From Lutibaculum sp963816555 (GTDB lineage Bacteria; Pseudomonadota; Alphaproteobacteria; Rhizobiales; Tepidamorphaceae), in assembly GCA_963816555.1 (NCBI GenBank), contig CAWFLD010000007.1:310001-374000 (forward strand): a stretch of DNA of 64,000 nt. Direction: 5' to 3'. The position numbers and the translations under genes were made by a program. The notes below the pieces were generated by a model. It worked only from the letters and a program-made list of their open reading frames with translations. It was not told the DNA's origin and did no database searches. Shown here piece by piece: positions 39,583 through 47,781 of the stretch; within the stretch, counting starts at the first letter, position 1, and each line of letters opens with the position of its first letter.

Positions 39583-40393
39583 ATGCCCCGCAAGGACGGC
39601 CGGAGCGGCAGTGGCCGCCGGATCAGGTGGGCTGCCCTCGCGCTGCTCGCCGCGGCGGCGGCGCTCGTCGTGCTCACCGGCGCCCACCACCAGCTGTCGC
39701 CGCGCGCGCTCGTCAGCCACTACGCCACCTTCAAGTCGTTCCTGTCGGCCCACTGGTGGCAGGGCCTGGCGATCTACGCCGCCGGCTATGCCGGGCTGAT
39801 CGCGCTGTCGGTGCCGGGCGGCCTCGCTGATGACGGTCGCGGGCGGGCTGTTCTTCGGCTGGGCTCGTCGGCGGCGCGACGACGGTCGTCGCGGCGACGG
39901 TCGGGGCGACGCTCCTGTTCCTCCTGGCGCGCACGACGCTCGGCGAGGCGCTGGCGGAGCGGGCCGGCCAGCGCATCGGCGCCCTGCGCGAAGGCTTCCG
40001 CGAGGACGCGGCGAGCTACCTGCTGTTCCTGCGGCTCGTGCCGATCTTCCCGTTCTGGCTCGTCAACCTCGCGCCCGCCCTGCTCGGCGTCGGCCTGCCG
40101 ACCTTCGTCGTCACGACCCTCGTCGGCATCGCGCCCGGCGACCTTCGCCTTCTCCGTGCTCGGCGCCGGCCTCGACAGCGTCGTGGCGCAGCAGGCGGAG
40201 GCGCTCGGAGGCGTGCCGGCAGGCGGCGGCCGACCCTGCCGCCTGCCAGGTATCCCTTGATCTCTCCGACCTCGTGACGCCCACTCTCTTCGCAGCCCTC
40301 GCCGCGCTCGGCCTGCTCGCGCTGATGCCGGTCGTGGTCAAGAAGCTGTGGCGGGCGAAGGCCCGCCGCCGCACGGGCGGCGCCGGCGGCTGA
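39583..40393 (+). CDS. TVP38/TMEM64 (DedA-like) membrane protein, four frame breaks
   Basis: About 270 residues once repaired. After a short basic leader: RWAALALLAAAAALVVLTGA helix, then ALSVPGG, TVAGGLFFGW, ATVGATLLFLLARTTLGEAL, FLRLVPIFPFWLVNLAPALL (the conserved R-x-x-P-x-x-P-F motif) and FAFSVLGAGLDS. Breaks near 39828, 39862, 40138 and 40207 each fit loss of one CG/GC; the interval is 3n+1, exactly as four such losses predict. TVP38 proteins are thought to scramble or transport lipids. Followed 46 bases later by an oxidoreductase, a pairing frequent in Proteobacteria. Confidence 0.82.
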
Positions 40394-40438
40394 CGCCGTC
40401 ACCTTGAACCCCGACAATCGACAGGAGCCCGCGACGGT

Positions 40439-41872
40439 ATGGCGCAGGAAACAGCCACTCCCGACATCTGCGTCATCGGTGCGGGGTCGGGCGGCCTCTC
40501 GGTCGCCGCGGCGGCGGCCGCCTTCGGCGTGCCGACCGTGCTGGTCGAGCGCGGCCGGATGGGCGGCGACTGCCTGAACACCGGCTGCGTGCCGTCCAAG
40601 GCGCTGATCGCCGTGGCGCGCGCCGCGCACGCGATGCGCCATGCCGACCGCTTCACGCTGGCGCCGCACGAGCCGGAGATCGACTTCGCGAAGGTGCACG
40701 ACCACGTGCACCGGGTGATCGCCGAGATCGCGCCGGCCGATTCCGCCGAGCGCTATCGCGGCATGGGCGTCGACGTGATCGAGGCGGAGGCGCGCTTCGC
40801 CGACAAGGCGACGATCGTCGCCGGCGGCCGCGAGATCAGGCCGCGGCGCATCGTGATCGCGACGGGTTCGGTGCCCGCCGTGCCGCCGATCGAGGGGCTC
40901 GACACGGTGCCCTACCTGACGAGCGACACGATCTTCGGGCTGTCGGAGAGGCCGCGCCACCTCGTGGTGCTCGGCGGCGGGCCGATCGGCATCGAGCTCG
41001 CCCAGGCGCATGCGCCGGCTCGGCGCCGAGGTGACCGTCGTCGAGGCGGAGGCGGCGCTGGCGAAGGAGGATCCCGAGCTCGCCGAGCCGGTGCTCGACC
41101 AGCTGCGCGCCGACGGCGTGACGCTGCTGACCGGCGCCCGGGCGACGAAGGTCGAGGCCGCCGAGGCGGCGGCTTCACGCTGCACCTCGAGGGGCGCGAC
41201 GGCACGAGCACCGTCGCGGGGAGCCACCTCCTCGTCGCGGTCGGGCGCAAGCCGATGTTCGACGGGCTCGACCTCGAGGCCGGCGGCATCGCCCGCGACG
41301 GCCATGGCCTGAAGCTCGACGCCCACCTGCGCACGACGAACCGCCGCGTCTACGCCGTCGGCGACGCGGCCGGCGGGCCGCAGTTCACCCACGTGGCGAA
41401 CTACCATGCCGGCATCGTCATCCGGAACATCCTGTTCCGGCTCAACGCGAAGGCGAACCACGGCCACATTCCCCGCGTCACCTATGCCGACCCCGAGCTC
41501 GCCCAGGTCGGGCTCACCGAGGCCGAGGCGCGCCAGGCGCACAAGGGACATCCGCATCCTGCGCTTTCCCTACGCCGAGAACGACCGCGCCCGCACCGAC
41601 CGGACGACGGCGGGGCACATCAAGGCCGTCGTCTCGCAGGCGCGGCGAGATCCTCGGCGCCGGCATCGTCGGCGCGAACGCCGACGAGCTGATCCAGCCC
41701 TGGAGCCTCGCCATGGCGAAGGGGCTGCCGATCCGGGCGATGACCGAATTCGTGGCGCCCTATCCGACGCTCGGCGAGATCTCCAGGCGCGCCGCCTACG
41801 AGTACTACAGGCCTGGTTTGACGAACCCCTGGGCTCGGCCGCATCATCTCGCTCCTGCGGCAACTCGGCTGA
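40439..41872 (+). CDS. Pyridine nucleotide-disulfide oxidoreductase (mercuric reductase/Lpd-like), five frame breaks
   Basis: About 480 residues. FAD site ICVIGAGSGGLSVAAAAAAF, redox-active disulfide GGDCLNTGCVPSKAL, NAD site VVLGGGPIGIELAQAHA, then VAVGRKPMFDGLDLEAGGI and VYAVGDAAGGPQFTHVA; the C-terminus ends in the interface region after AMTEFVAPYPTLGEI. Breaks near 41012, 41165, 41546, 41642 and 41833; total length is divisible by three, as expected from four 2-base losses and one 1-base loss. No C-terminal Cys pair of true MerA is seen, so mercury reduction is unlikely. An aggag site precedes the ATG. Confidence 0.85.
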
Positions 41873-41939
41873 CGGGACGCCGTACGGGCACGGAGCTTCG
41901 GATCGGTGAGCGACCCGAGCGGCGCGCAGGCCGCCGGCA

Positions 41940-43391
41940 ATGGCCATGCCGGCCGCGTGCGGCCTTGGCCTTTCGGGCAAGCTCCTTCTGCTCACCGTGG
42001 TCGTTCGTCATGGTGAGCGAGATCCTGATCTACGTGCCCTCGATCGCCAATTTCCGGCACAACTGGCTGAGCGAGCGGCTGGACGCTGCGCGGCTGGCGG
42101 CGCTCGTCCTCGACGCGGCGCCCGACCGCATGGTGCCGCGCGAGCTCGAGCTGAGGCTACTCGACCAGGTCGGCGCCTACGCGGTGGCCGAGAAGGAGGG
42201 CGACACGCGGCGCCTGCTCGCGATCTCCGACATGCCGCCGCCAGTCGAGGCGAGCTTCGACCTTCGGACGATGAACGTCCTTCGACGAGATCATGCGCTC
42301 CTTCGAGGTGCTGCTGACGCCGCCCGGCCGCACGATCCGCGTCGTCGGCAGCGCCGAGGACGGCAGCCGCTTCATCGAGATCGTGATGGACGAGACGCCG
42401 CTGCGGCAGGCGATGATCCGCTATTCCGATCAACATCCTGTCGCTGTCGATCATCATCTCGATCGTCACGGCGGCGCTCGTCTATCTGACGCTGAACTGG
42501 CTGCTGGTGCGGCCGATGCGGCGGCTGACGGAAGGCATGCTCGCCTTCCGCGCCGATCCCGAGGACGCCGACCGGATCATCGCGCCCGTCCGACCGCGCC
42601 GACGAGATCGGCGTCGCCGAGCGCGAGATGGCGGGCCTGCAGCGCGAGCTCGTCTCGATGCTCAACCAGAAGAACCGGCTCGCCGCGCTCGGCCTCGCGG
42701 TCTCCAAGATCAACCACGACCTGCGCAACATACTCGCCTCCGCGCAGCTTGTCGTCGACCGGGTGGCGACCGTCGACGACCCGCTCGCCCAGCGCCTGGC
42801 GCCCAAGCTCGTGCGCACGCTCGACCGGGCCGTCGCCTTCTGCTCCGATACGCTGAAATACGGCTCGGCCCGCGAGACGCCGCCGCAGCGCCAGCGCGTG
42901 CGCCTGGCGCCGATCGTCGACGAGGTGGCCGAGACGCTCGAGCCGAACATGACAGGCGACCGTCGCGCTCGTCGCCGCGATCGACCGCGAGCTCGAGATC
43001 GACGCCGATCCCGACCAGCTCTTCCGCGTCCTGATGAATCTCGGCCGCAATGCGCTCGAGGCGATGCAGCGCACGCGCGACGAGGTCGAGCCGACACTGC
43101 GCTTCGCGGCCCGGCGCGAAGGCAGCGTGGTGACGATCGAGGTCTCCGACACCGGCCCCGGCGTGCCGGCGCGAGTGCGCGACCGCCTGTTCCAGCCCTT
43201 CCACGCCTCGACCCGCAGCGGCGGCACGGGCCTCGGCCTCGCCATCGCCGCGGAGATCGTCGCCGCGCATCACGGCACGATCCGCCTCGCCGAGGGCACG
43301 CTCGGCGCGACGTTCCTGATCGAGATCCCCGACCGGGTCGGTGGAGCTTCACGCCAGCGGCCCGCCGCGCCGTGCGTCGGGCGGGGCCTGA
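41940..43391 (+). CDS. Sensor histidine kinase (six frame breaks)
   Basis: About 484 residues if repaired. Starts near LGLSGKLLLLTV, then FVMVSEILIYVPSIANFRHN (first membrane helix), a periplasmic sensor part, a second helix LSIIISIVTAALVYLTLNWL, HAMP (RPMRRLTEGMLAF), the phospho-acceptor region AVSKINHDLRNILAS (H-D-L-R-N), and ATPase boxes LMNLGRNALEAM, VSDTGPGVP and GGTGLGLAIAAEIV. Breaks near 42003, 42280, 42429, 42588, 42957 and 43341 are each fixed by one CG/GC; total length is divisible by three, as six such losses predict. Start uncertain (a GTG at 41906 is possible). No response regulator gene is adjacent. Confidence 0.82.
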
Positions 43392-43530
43392 TCGGCTCCG
43401 GATCGTCGCTCGATCCCCGCTTGCATTCGCGTCCAAAGCCGATTAGGTATCCGCCACGCTCGCTTCCGAGGCGGCCTCGCGCCGCCTCGTCCGCGCCTTG
43501 CCCAGGCGCGTGAACCGCGAGAATGGCTTG

Positions 43531-43607
43531 GCGCCGGTAGCTCAGCTGGATAGAGCACCAGACTACGAATCTGGGGGTCGGGGGTTCGAATCCTCCCCGG
43601 CGCGCCA
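43531..43607 (+). tRNA. tRNA-Arg (anticodon ACG)
   Basis: 77 bases including encoded CCA. Acceptor gcgccgg pairs with ccggcgc; anticodon stem ccaga/tctgg encloses the loop ctacgaa with anticodon acg; T-loop ttcgaat. Decodes CGU/CGC/CGA after wobble deamination. A degenerate integrase on the opposite strand begins 11 bases downstream, so this gene is probably an integration site. Confidence 0.96.
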
Positions 43608-43617
43608 TTATTTTCAG

Positions 43618-43905
43618 TCATTTTAGGCTCTCTTTCCCGGTTTCCGGGAAGTCGGTTTGCAGCGAGTTTGCAAACTTCGCACTCTCTGCGTTCTCAAAGT
43701 TCATGATTGCTTGTTGTGCGAGGACGCGCGTGCGGGCGAGATATTTGTTCAGTATCCGGGTAACCGTCTTCAAACTATGATCGGATGATGGCAGCGATTT
43801 CGGCCACGGCACAGCCGGCTTCAGCCAGCATGGTCACGGCAGTGCCTCAGAGGTCGTGGAAGTGCCTCAGAGGTCGTGGAAGTGCAGAGCCTCCGGCTCG
43901 GTCAG
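43618..43905 (-). pseudogene. Remnant of a tyrosine recombinase (phage-type integrase), C-terminal part
   Basis: Read on the minus strand, the segment encodes ALHFHDL (the H-x-x-R box) where the catalytic Arg codon appears as TGA, then MLAEAGCAVAEIAAI, a break, and the C-terminal tail SLKTVTRILNKYLARTRVLA ending at a TGA at 43618. The 20-base tandem duplication 43841-43880 lies in the H-x-x-R box. The N-terminal half and catalytic core upstream are missing. So at least three independent lesions: this is a real pseudogene. Position at the 3' side of tRNA-Arg is typical for integrases. Confidence 0.82.
43841..43880. repeat. 20-base tandem duplication
   Basis: 43841-43860 and 43861-43880 are identical (agtgcctcagaggtcgtgga twice). 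Twenty is not a multiple of three, so the duplication itself shifts the integrase frame. Confidence 0.95.
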
Positions 43906-43970
43906 AGCGACACGAGGAAATACCCCCTGCGCCGATTGGATTGATGCTGATTACGATAACGTCTGCGCCG

Positions 43971-43996
43971 GAGCGGCCTTCTGCAGAAGGCCGCTC
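43971..43996. repeat. 26-base perfect palindrome
   Basis: Every base from 43971 to 43983 pairs with 43984-43996 (gagcggccttctg and its complement) with no loop. It abuts the end of the IS66 remnant. May be a cruciform, a terminator-like stem or a recombination scar. Confidence 0.9.
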
Positions 43997-44156
43997 GCCG
44001 CTCTAGAACGTCGAGGACCCTCGCCAGGGCCTCCGTGTCGACATCTCGCCCGACAACCACGACGCCGCCCGTTCGCGCTGAAGATCTCCATCTGACCCGT
44101 GGCGTATCATGCTCCGCCGTGGCCGCTTCCGCCACGATCATGGCCGGCACGAAACC
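43995..44156 (-). pseudogene. IS66-family TnpA C-terminal remnant
   Basis: The minus-strand frame contains FVPAMIVAEAATAE and, near the end, VVVGRDVDTEALARVLDVLE, the closing signature of IS66 accessory protein TnpA (a positively framed G-x-x-V-x-V-x-x-x-x-D-x-x-A-L-x-x-V-L motif). No tnpB/tnpC or upstream half is left. Lies between the integrase scrap and hipA. Confidence 0.6.
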
Positions 44157-44289
44157 CGTCGAGGCGGGGGCAGTTCCGGATGTCGCTGGACACCGGCTCA
44201 AAACCTGGATGGCGGGGACTGCAACACTGGGCGCGGCACCCGCGACCTGGCGCCCCAGGGAGGCGGCAGGGTCTGCTTTCGCGCGGGAG

Positions 44290-45598
44290 CTACGTGATCC
44301 CACGCAGCCGGCGGAGTGCCGCTTCACGCACCGCTTCAGGAATGGCCGCGGGAAAGTCGAGCGGGAGTTCGGCTGCCACACGGTCGAGCGCCGGCGCGAG
44401 CGCGGCGGCGATCTCTCCCATGGCATCCTGCACCAGCGCCTTGGGCACGCCCGCTGCGTCCGCTGTTTGCAGAAAATGCCTGCCCTGGATTTCCTCAACC
44501 CGATAGTGGTTGTTCGTCCCTACGGACATCGCGAGCTTCATCTGCTTGCGCGTTGATCTGATGCGCGTCGAGGCTCGGCTGCGCGGTCAGGACGTCGTAG
44601 AGCGGGGTCAGCCGGTAGCTGCCGCCGGGGCCGAGGAAGACGCTGAAATTCTTGGCGTGGCCGTCGGTCGCGCCGATCAGCCAGAACAGGATCTGCGCCT
44701 TCAGCACAGTCGCCTGGTCCTCGCGCCGGCGTGTCGCTGCCGCGGAGCAGGATCAGGATGTCGGCCAGTGCTCGGGCCGCCCTCGTTCTGGTATTTGCGG
44801 GTCGGCGGCACTGAGAGCGCCTGGCAGCAATCCTCCTGCGGCAGGCGCAGCAGGCGCCCGTCGCGCGTCCAGCGCGGTCGAAGCGCTCGACGACGAGCGC
44901 CGTGGTCTTGCCGAAGGTTCGATCGCAGCGTCGTTGGCCGGCAGGCCGAAGGCGGCGAGCAAGCTTCAGGCAGTAGAACTCGTTCTCGACGCTGTTCGAA
45001 AGGTCGATGCCGTTCGGCAGCTTGCCGATCTGGGTCTTGAGGATATGCGTGGTCGGCGTGGTGCCGTGCGGCTTGATCCACTTGCCCTTCGATGCCAGAG
45101 CAGCGCGGTCTTTTCCTGCGCGCCGGCAACCGAAATCCGGAACTCGTCATCGCGGCTCAGGCCCAGCGGGGCCTGCGGCAAGGCCTTGCAGCAGCTTGTC
45201 GATGCGTCCTCGTCGACGGCCTCGCCCTCGATGGCGCCCGGTGCGCGGGGTCATCGTCGTCGGGCGATGAATTGCAGGGCGCCGACGCAGTCATGGCCGA
45301 TCGCGGCGAGCAGGCTGTAGGCGTCGATGCCGGCGGCGCCGACCCGCTCGGCGACGCGGCGGCGCAGGCCGTCTGCAGTCCGGCAGCAGGTTGTCGAAGA
45401 CGGCGATGACCGGCGCGCCGCGATAGGCGTCCTCGCGCAGCGGCAGCGAGAGGGAGACTCGGCAGGGCGTGCTCCCAGCCGAGCCAGCTCTCGTCGTAGC
45501 GGAAGTCGATCGCGCCGCTCGGCCTCCTTGCTCAGGTGGCCGACAAGGCGGTTGTTGAGAAGACGCGCAGCGGTGCGTGCTGCGCGGCGCCGCGGCAT
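44290..45598 (-). CDS. hipA: HipA-type Ser/Thr kinase toxin (several frame breaks)
   Basis: About 436 residues if repaired, the normal HipA length. N-terminal subdomain: RRRAARTAARLLNNRLVGHL, then SLSLPLRE, VIAVFDNLLPD. Core: LGLSRDDEFRISVAGAQEKT (phosphate loop), ALVVERFDR, and the catalytic LIGATDGHAKNFSVFL with LTPLYDVL (metal Asp). It ends RLRGIT with a TAG at 44290. Breaks occur near 44530, 44890, 44930, 44960, 45090, 45190, 45250, 45370, 45460 and 45525. All catalytic residues survive, so I expect an intact gene behind poor sequence. HipA phosphorylates GltX in E. coli and induces dormancy. Overlaps hipB (TGATG). Confidence 0.82.
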
Positions 45599-45850
45599 CA
45601 GAAGATGTCCTCGATGTCTGCTGGCTGCGCCCTTGGAGCGCGGCGCGATGCGCAACTCGAGATCGAGTGCGGCGAGCACGGCAAGGATCGTCTCGAGCTT
45701 GGTTGCCGGGTTGCCGGTCTCGATCAGCGAGATCGTTTCCTGGCGCAGACCGGCGCGTTCGCCGAGTTGCGTCTGGTTCAGACCGCGCTTCTTCCGCGCG
45801 CGCCGTATCAAGTTGCCGATCTGTTTTGGCGTGCGGGCCAGGTCGCTCAT
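45598..45850 (-). CDS. hipB: HipB-type antitoxin, XRE-family repressor (frame break near 45640)
   Basis: About 84 residues. Helix-turn-helix: QIGNLIRRARKKRGLNQTQL, GERAGLRQETISLIE, then LETILAVLAALDLELRIAPR. Adding one CG near 45640 gives the tail QPADIEDIF and a TGA at 45600-45598 overlapping the hipA ATG. caggagag precedes the ATG at 45850. Represses the hipBA promoter and neutralises HipA. Confidence 0.88.
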
Positions 45851-45870
45851 CTCACTCTCCTGCCCGGATT

Positions 45871-45971
45871 TATGCGCTATCTTCGGATACTCTCACAATA
45901 TGCCATGTGGCGCATAATCATACTTTATGCGGAAGGGATCATAAGTCTGCATTATCGGGTTTAGGCGCATA
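45871..45971 (-). promoter_or_regulatory. hipBA promoter/operator region with repeated gcgcata boxes
   Basis: Upstream of hipB the sequence turns AT-rich and contains tatgcgc at 45871, gcgcata at 45910, tatgcgg at 45926 and gcgcata at 45965, i.e. four copies of one box in both orientations, plus a tatc-ttc-ggata dyad at 45878-45889. Such spaced dyads are expected of a HipB operator. No -35/-10 pair can be fixed with confidence. Confidence 0.6.
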
Positions 45972-46060
45972 AATCAGATATCAACAGCGGCCCCGACACA
46001 TCCGGCGGCAGGTCATCCTCGTCCATGTCCATCTCCAGCCAGTGGCCCAGGATATCCGTG

Positions 46061-46156
46061 CACCGGCAGCGAAGCTTTGCCCCAGCGGGCCCACCAACGC
46101 CGGAGCACGCCTTCATCGGCGGTGGCGCCGTAGAAGCCGTTCTTGGTGAGTGGCTC
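46061..46156 (-). pseudogene. Fragment resembling a phage/plasmid primase-polymerase N-domain
   Basis: The minus-strand frame reads PLTKNGFYGATADEGVLRRW followed by WARWGKASLPV, matching the P-x-x-x-x-G-F-x-x-A-T-x-D-x-x-x-I-x-x-W-W pattern of bifunctional primase/polymerase proteins. Only about 32 codons are recognisable; it lies between hipB and the second integrase scrap. Similarity is by eye only. Confidence 0.5.
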
Positions 46157-46169
46157 CTTCGTACTGGGG

Positions 46170-46337
46170 TCAGCCGGTGATCGAGGCGATCATAGGCGTG
46201 GTGCAGCCGGTCTCGGAAAGCATCGTCACGGCCGTTCCGCGTAGGTCGTGGAAGTGCAGCGCCTGCGGCTCATCGAAAAACGCGGCGTACGACGGCAATC
46301 GACCGGTGATTGTGTCCTTGGCGGCATGCGCCCGCCG
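46170..46337 (-). pseudogene. Second tyrosine recombinase remnant
   Basis: Minus-strand frame with RRAHAAKDTI..., then ALHFHDLRGTAVTMLSETGC and TTPMIASITG, ending at a TGA at 46170 exactly where the conserved ITGH histidine box should follow. The catalytic Arg of H-x-x-R is intact here. It is closely similar to the 43.8-kb remnant (LHFHDL, MLxExGC) but not identical, so two related elements, or a duplicated one, left debris on either side of hipBA. Confidence 0.75.
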
Positions 46338-46380
46338 GGTTTAGACCAGTTCCGCCTCGGCAAGACATGGCGTGAGAACG

Positions 46381-46545
46381 ATGGCCGTATCGAAGAAGAC
46401 GCTGAACGCAAGGAACCTTGAGACGCTGGGGGCTCCACGCCTCGCAGAGCTCCTCATGGAGGTCAGCCGCGGCAACGCCGAGGCCAAGCGACGCCTGCGC
46501 CTCGAGCTCGCCGGCGAGCAGGGTGTTGGGCGACAACCATCCTGA
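46381..46545 (+). pseudogene. Truncated DUF6880-type gene (N-terminal 45 codons)
   Basis: Begins MAVSKKTLNARNLETLGAPR followed by LAELLMEVSRGNAEAKRRLR and LELAGEQ, a beginning I know from DUF6880 proteins of Alphaproteobacteria, which are several hundred residues long. Homology stops where the inverted repeat at 46524 begins and the frame ends 9 codons later. Interrupted by a mobile element scar. Confidence 0.6.
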
Positions 46546-46574
46546 CCGCCCGTCAGGGTGGTTGTCGCCCAACA
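46524..46574. repeat. 23-base inverted repeat with five-base loop
   Basis: 46524-46546 and 46552-46574 are reverse complements except one position that can still pair as G-T; loop cgccc. It joins the truncated DUF6880 gene to an IstB remnant. Could be two abutted transposon ends after loss of the interior, or a small foldback element. Confidence 0.9.
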
Positions 46575-46706
46575 GGTACGACGTCATCGGCGGCGGCCCA
46601 ACGCTCGCCAACGCCATACTCGACCGCCTCGTTCCACAATGCTTACCGCATCGATCTGAGCGGCGAGAGCCTGAGAAAGAAGCACCGGTCAGACATGGAC
46701 GCTTGA
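46574..46706 (+). pseudogene. IS21-family helper protein IstB, C-terminal remnant
   Basis: Encodes GGGPTLANAILDRLV, then after a one-frame slip HNAYRIDLSGESLRKKHR, the end of IstB (usually D-P-T-x-A-D-A-I-L-D-R-I-V-H-N-A-x-R-I). The ATPase domain and istA are gone. Followed 55 bases later by the repeated right-end motif. Confidence 0.78.
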
Positions 46707-46760
46707 AACCTCGGGACCTCCCGCTCACCATGCTGAGACCGACCCGGAAGGCGGCACCAA

Positions 46761-46853
46761 AGTGGACGGCTTCGTCCTGGAACGGTGGACGGCTTCAGAT
46801 CGGAATGCCTGGACGGCTTCGGATCGGAACAGGTGGACGACTTCATTGGAATC
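46761..46853. repeat. IS21-type right end with four 23-base internal repeats
   Basis: Four imperfect copies (46761-46783, 46784-46806, 46807-46830, 46831-46853) share the core tggacg-ctt followed by a ...ggaa block. Multiple terminal repeats that bind IstA are a hallmark of IS21 ends. Marks the right boundary of the element; the next gene starts 37 bases later. Confidence 0.75.
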
Positions 46854-46889
46854 CGCACCTGCTTTCACGAAAGGCAGAAGTTGCGAGGC

Positions 46890-47630
46890 ATGTCTTTGCC
46901 GCGAACGGGCTTGCGGGGCTACCCGGTTGCGGCCGCGGTCATGCTGGCCCTGGTGTCGACCGGAGCCTCGGAGGCAATCGGACAGGAGCAGCCAGATCGC
47001 CTGCTCAGGTCGGAGCTCCGGGACTGCATGAGTGTTCCAGACCCTTGACTCACGTCTGGCCTGCTACGATGAGGTTGTGGACAGTCGCCAACTCTCCCGG
47101 GCGAGTGGTGGGGGCGGGGCCCCCCCACGAACACCGTCGGCGCCGCGGGGATGGCGCCGTCTGGTGGCCAGGCGGTTCCGCCTGCGGGGCGCGATGCGGA
47201 AACGGCGGTAAGCGAATGGTCCGTCTCAGAGTGGGTTTCGCCGGTGACAGGGGCACGCGACATCACGGCTTCGCTGGCGCCTGTCCGGAGGAGCGGCCTG
47301 ACGTTCACGGTGCTGGTGCTCAACTGCGGGCCCGGGTCCGGAGCCGTCCGGCTGATCCGGAGCGAGAGGAGCCCGGGCGATAACCCGGAAATTCGCCTGT
47401 CGGTCAACGGACCGGCCCAGCTTCCCCTGACATGGCGGTTTGCGGAGGACGGCAGCGTGCTTATGGCTTCAGGACGGTCAACCGTACTGGAGTTCGCCAA
47501 CGCAGCTGCGCAGGCCACCAGCCTGCTCGTGGAGACATATCGGGACGGAACCAGAGTCGGCGTGGCAAGTTTCGCCACCGGCGGGCTGCCGCACCTGATA
47601 CCCCGGCTCAGGAGCGCGTGCCTGCCCTGA
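46890..47630 (+). CDS. Secreted VasI/TagO-like protein (two frame breaks)
   Basis: About 246 residues. Signal peptide GYPVAAAVMLALVSTGASEA; then LRDCMSVPD and, after a shift near 47037, SRLACYDEVVDSR, the C-x(n)-R-L-A-C-Y-D motif of VasI/TagO. The second shift lies in the G/C homopolymer at 47108-47126. The C-terminal domain is WSVSEWVSPVTGARDITASL, FTVLVLNCG, LPLTWRFAEDGSVLMASG, as in T6SS-associated VasI. Total length is divisible by three, so the two breaks cancel. No other type VI gene is in the window. Confidence 0.75.
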
Positions 47631-47781
47631 TCGCACAAGGCGGGTGTCGGTCAGCATCGTTTCCGACGGCTGGGCCCGCTGCCGGGCGCCCCCCACCTTC
47701 AGCCGATATGGAGAATTGCCTCAGCAACAGGTCCGCTAACTCCTGCAGCACCCCTGGGGGCCGTGGCCGATGTCGCTTGCC

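Noticed and set aside
40439..41872. Mercuric reductase call for the flavoprotein
   Set aside because: It has the CLNTGCVPSK disulfide, but I see neither an N-terminal HMA domain nor a C-terminal Cys pair, and there are no mer neighbours.
46761..46853. Possible mini CRISPR array (four 23-base repeats)
   Set aside because: Repeats are directly adjacent without spacers, imperfect, and lie at the end of an IstB remnant; they fit IS21 terminal repeats. No cas gene is present in the window.
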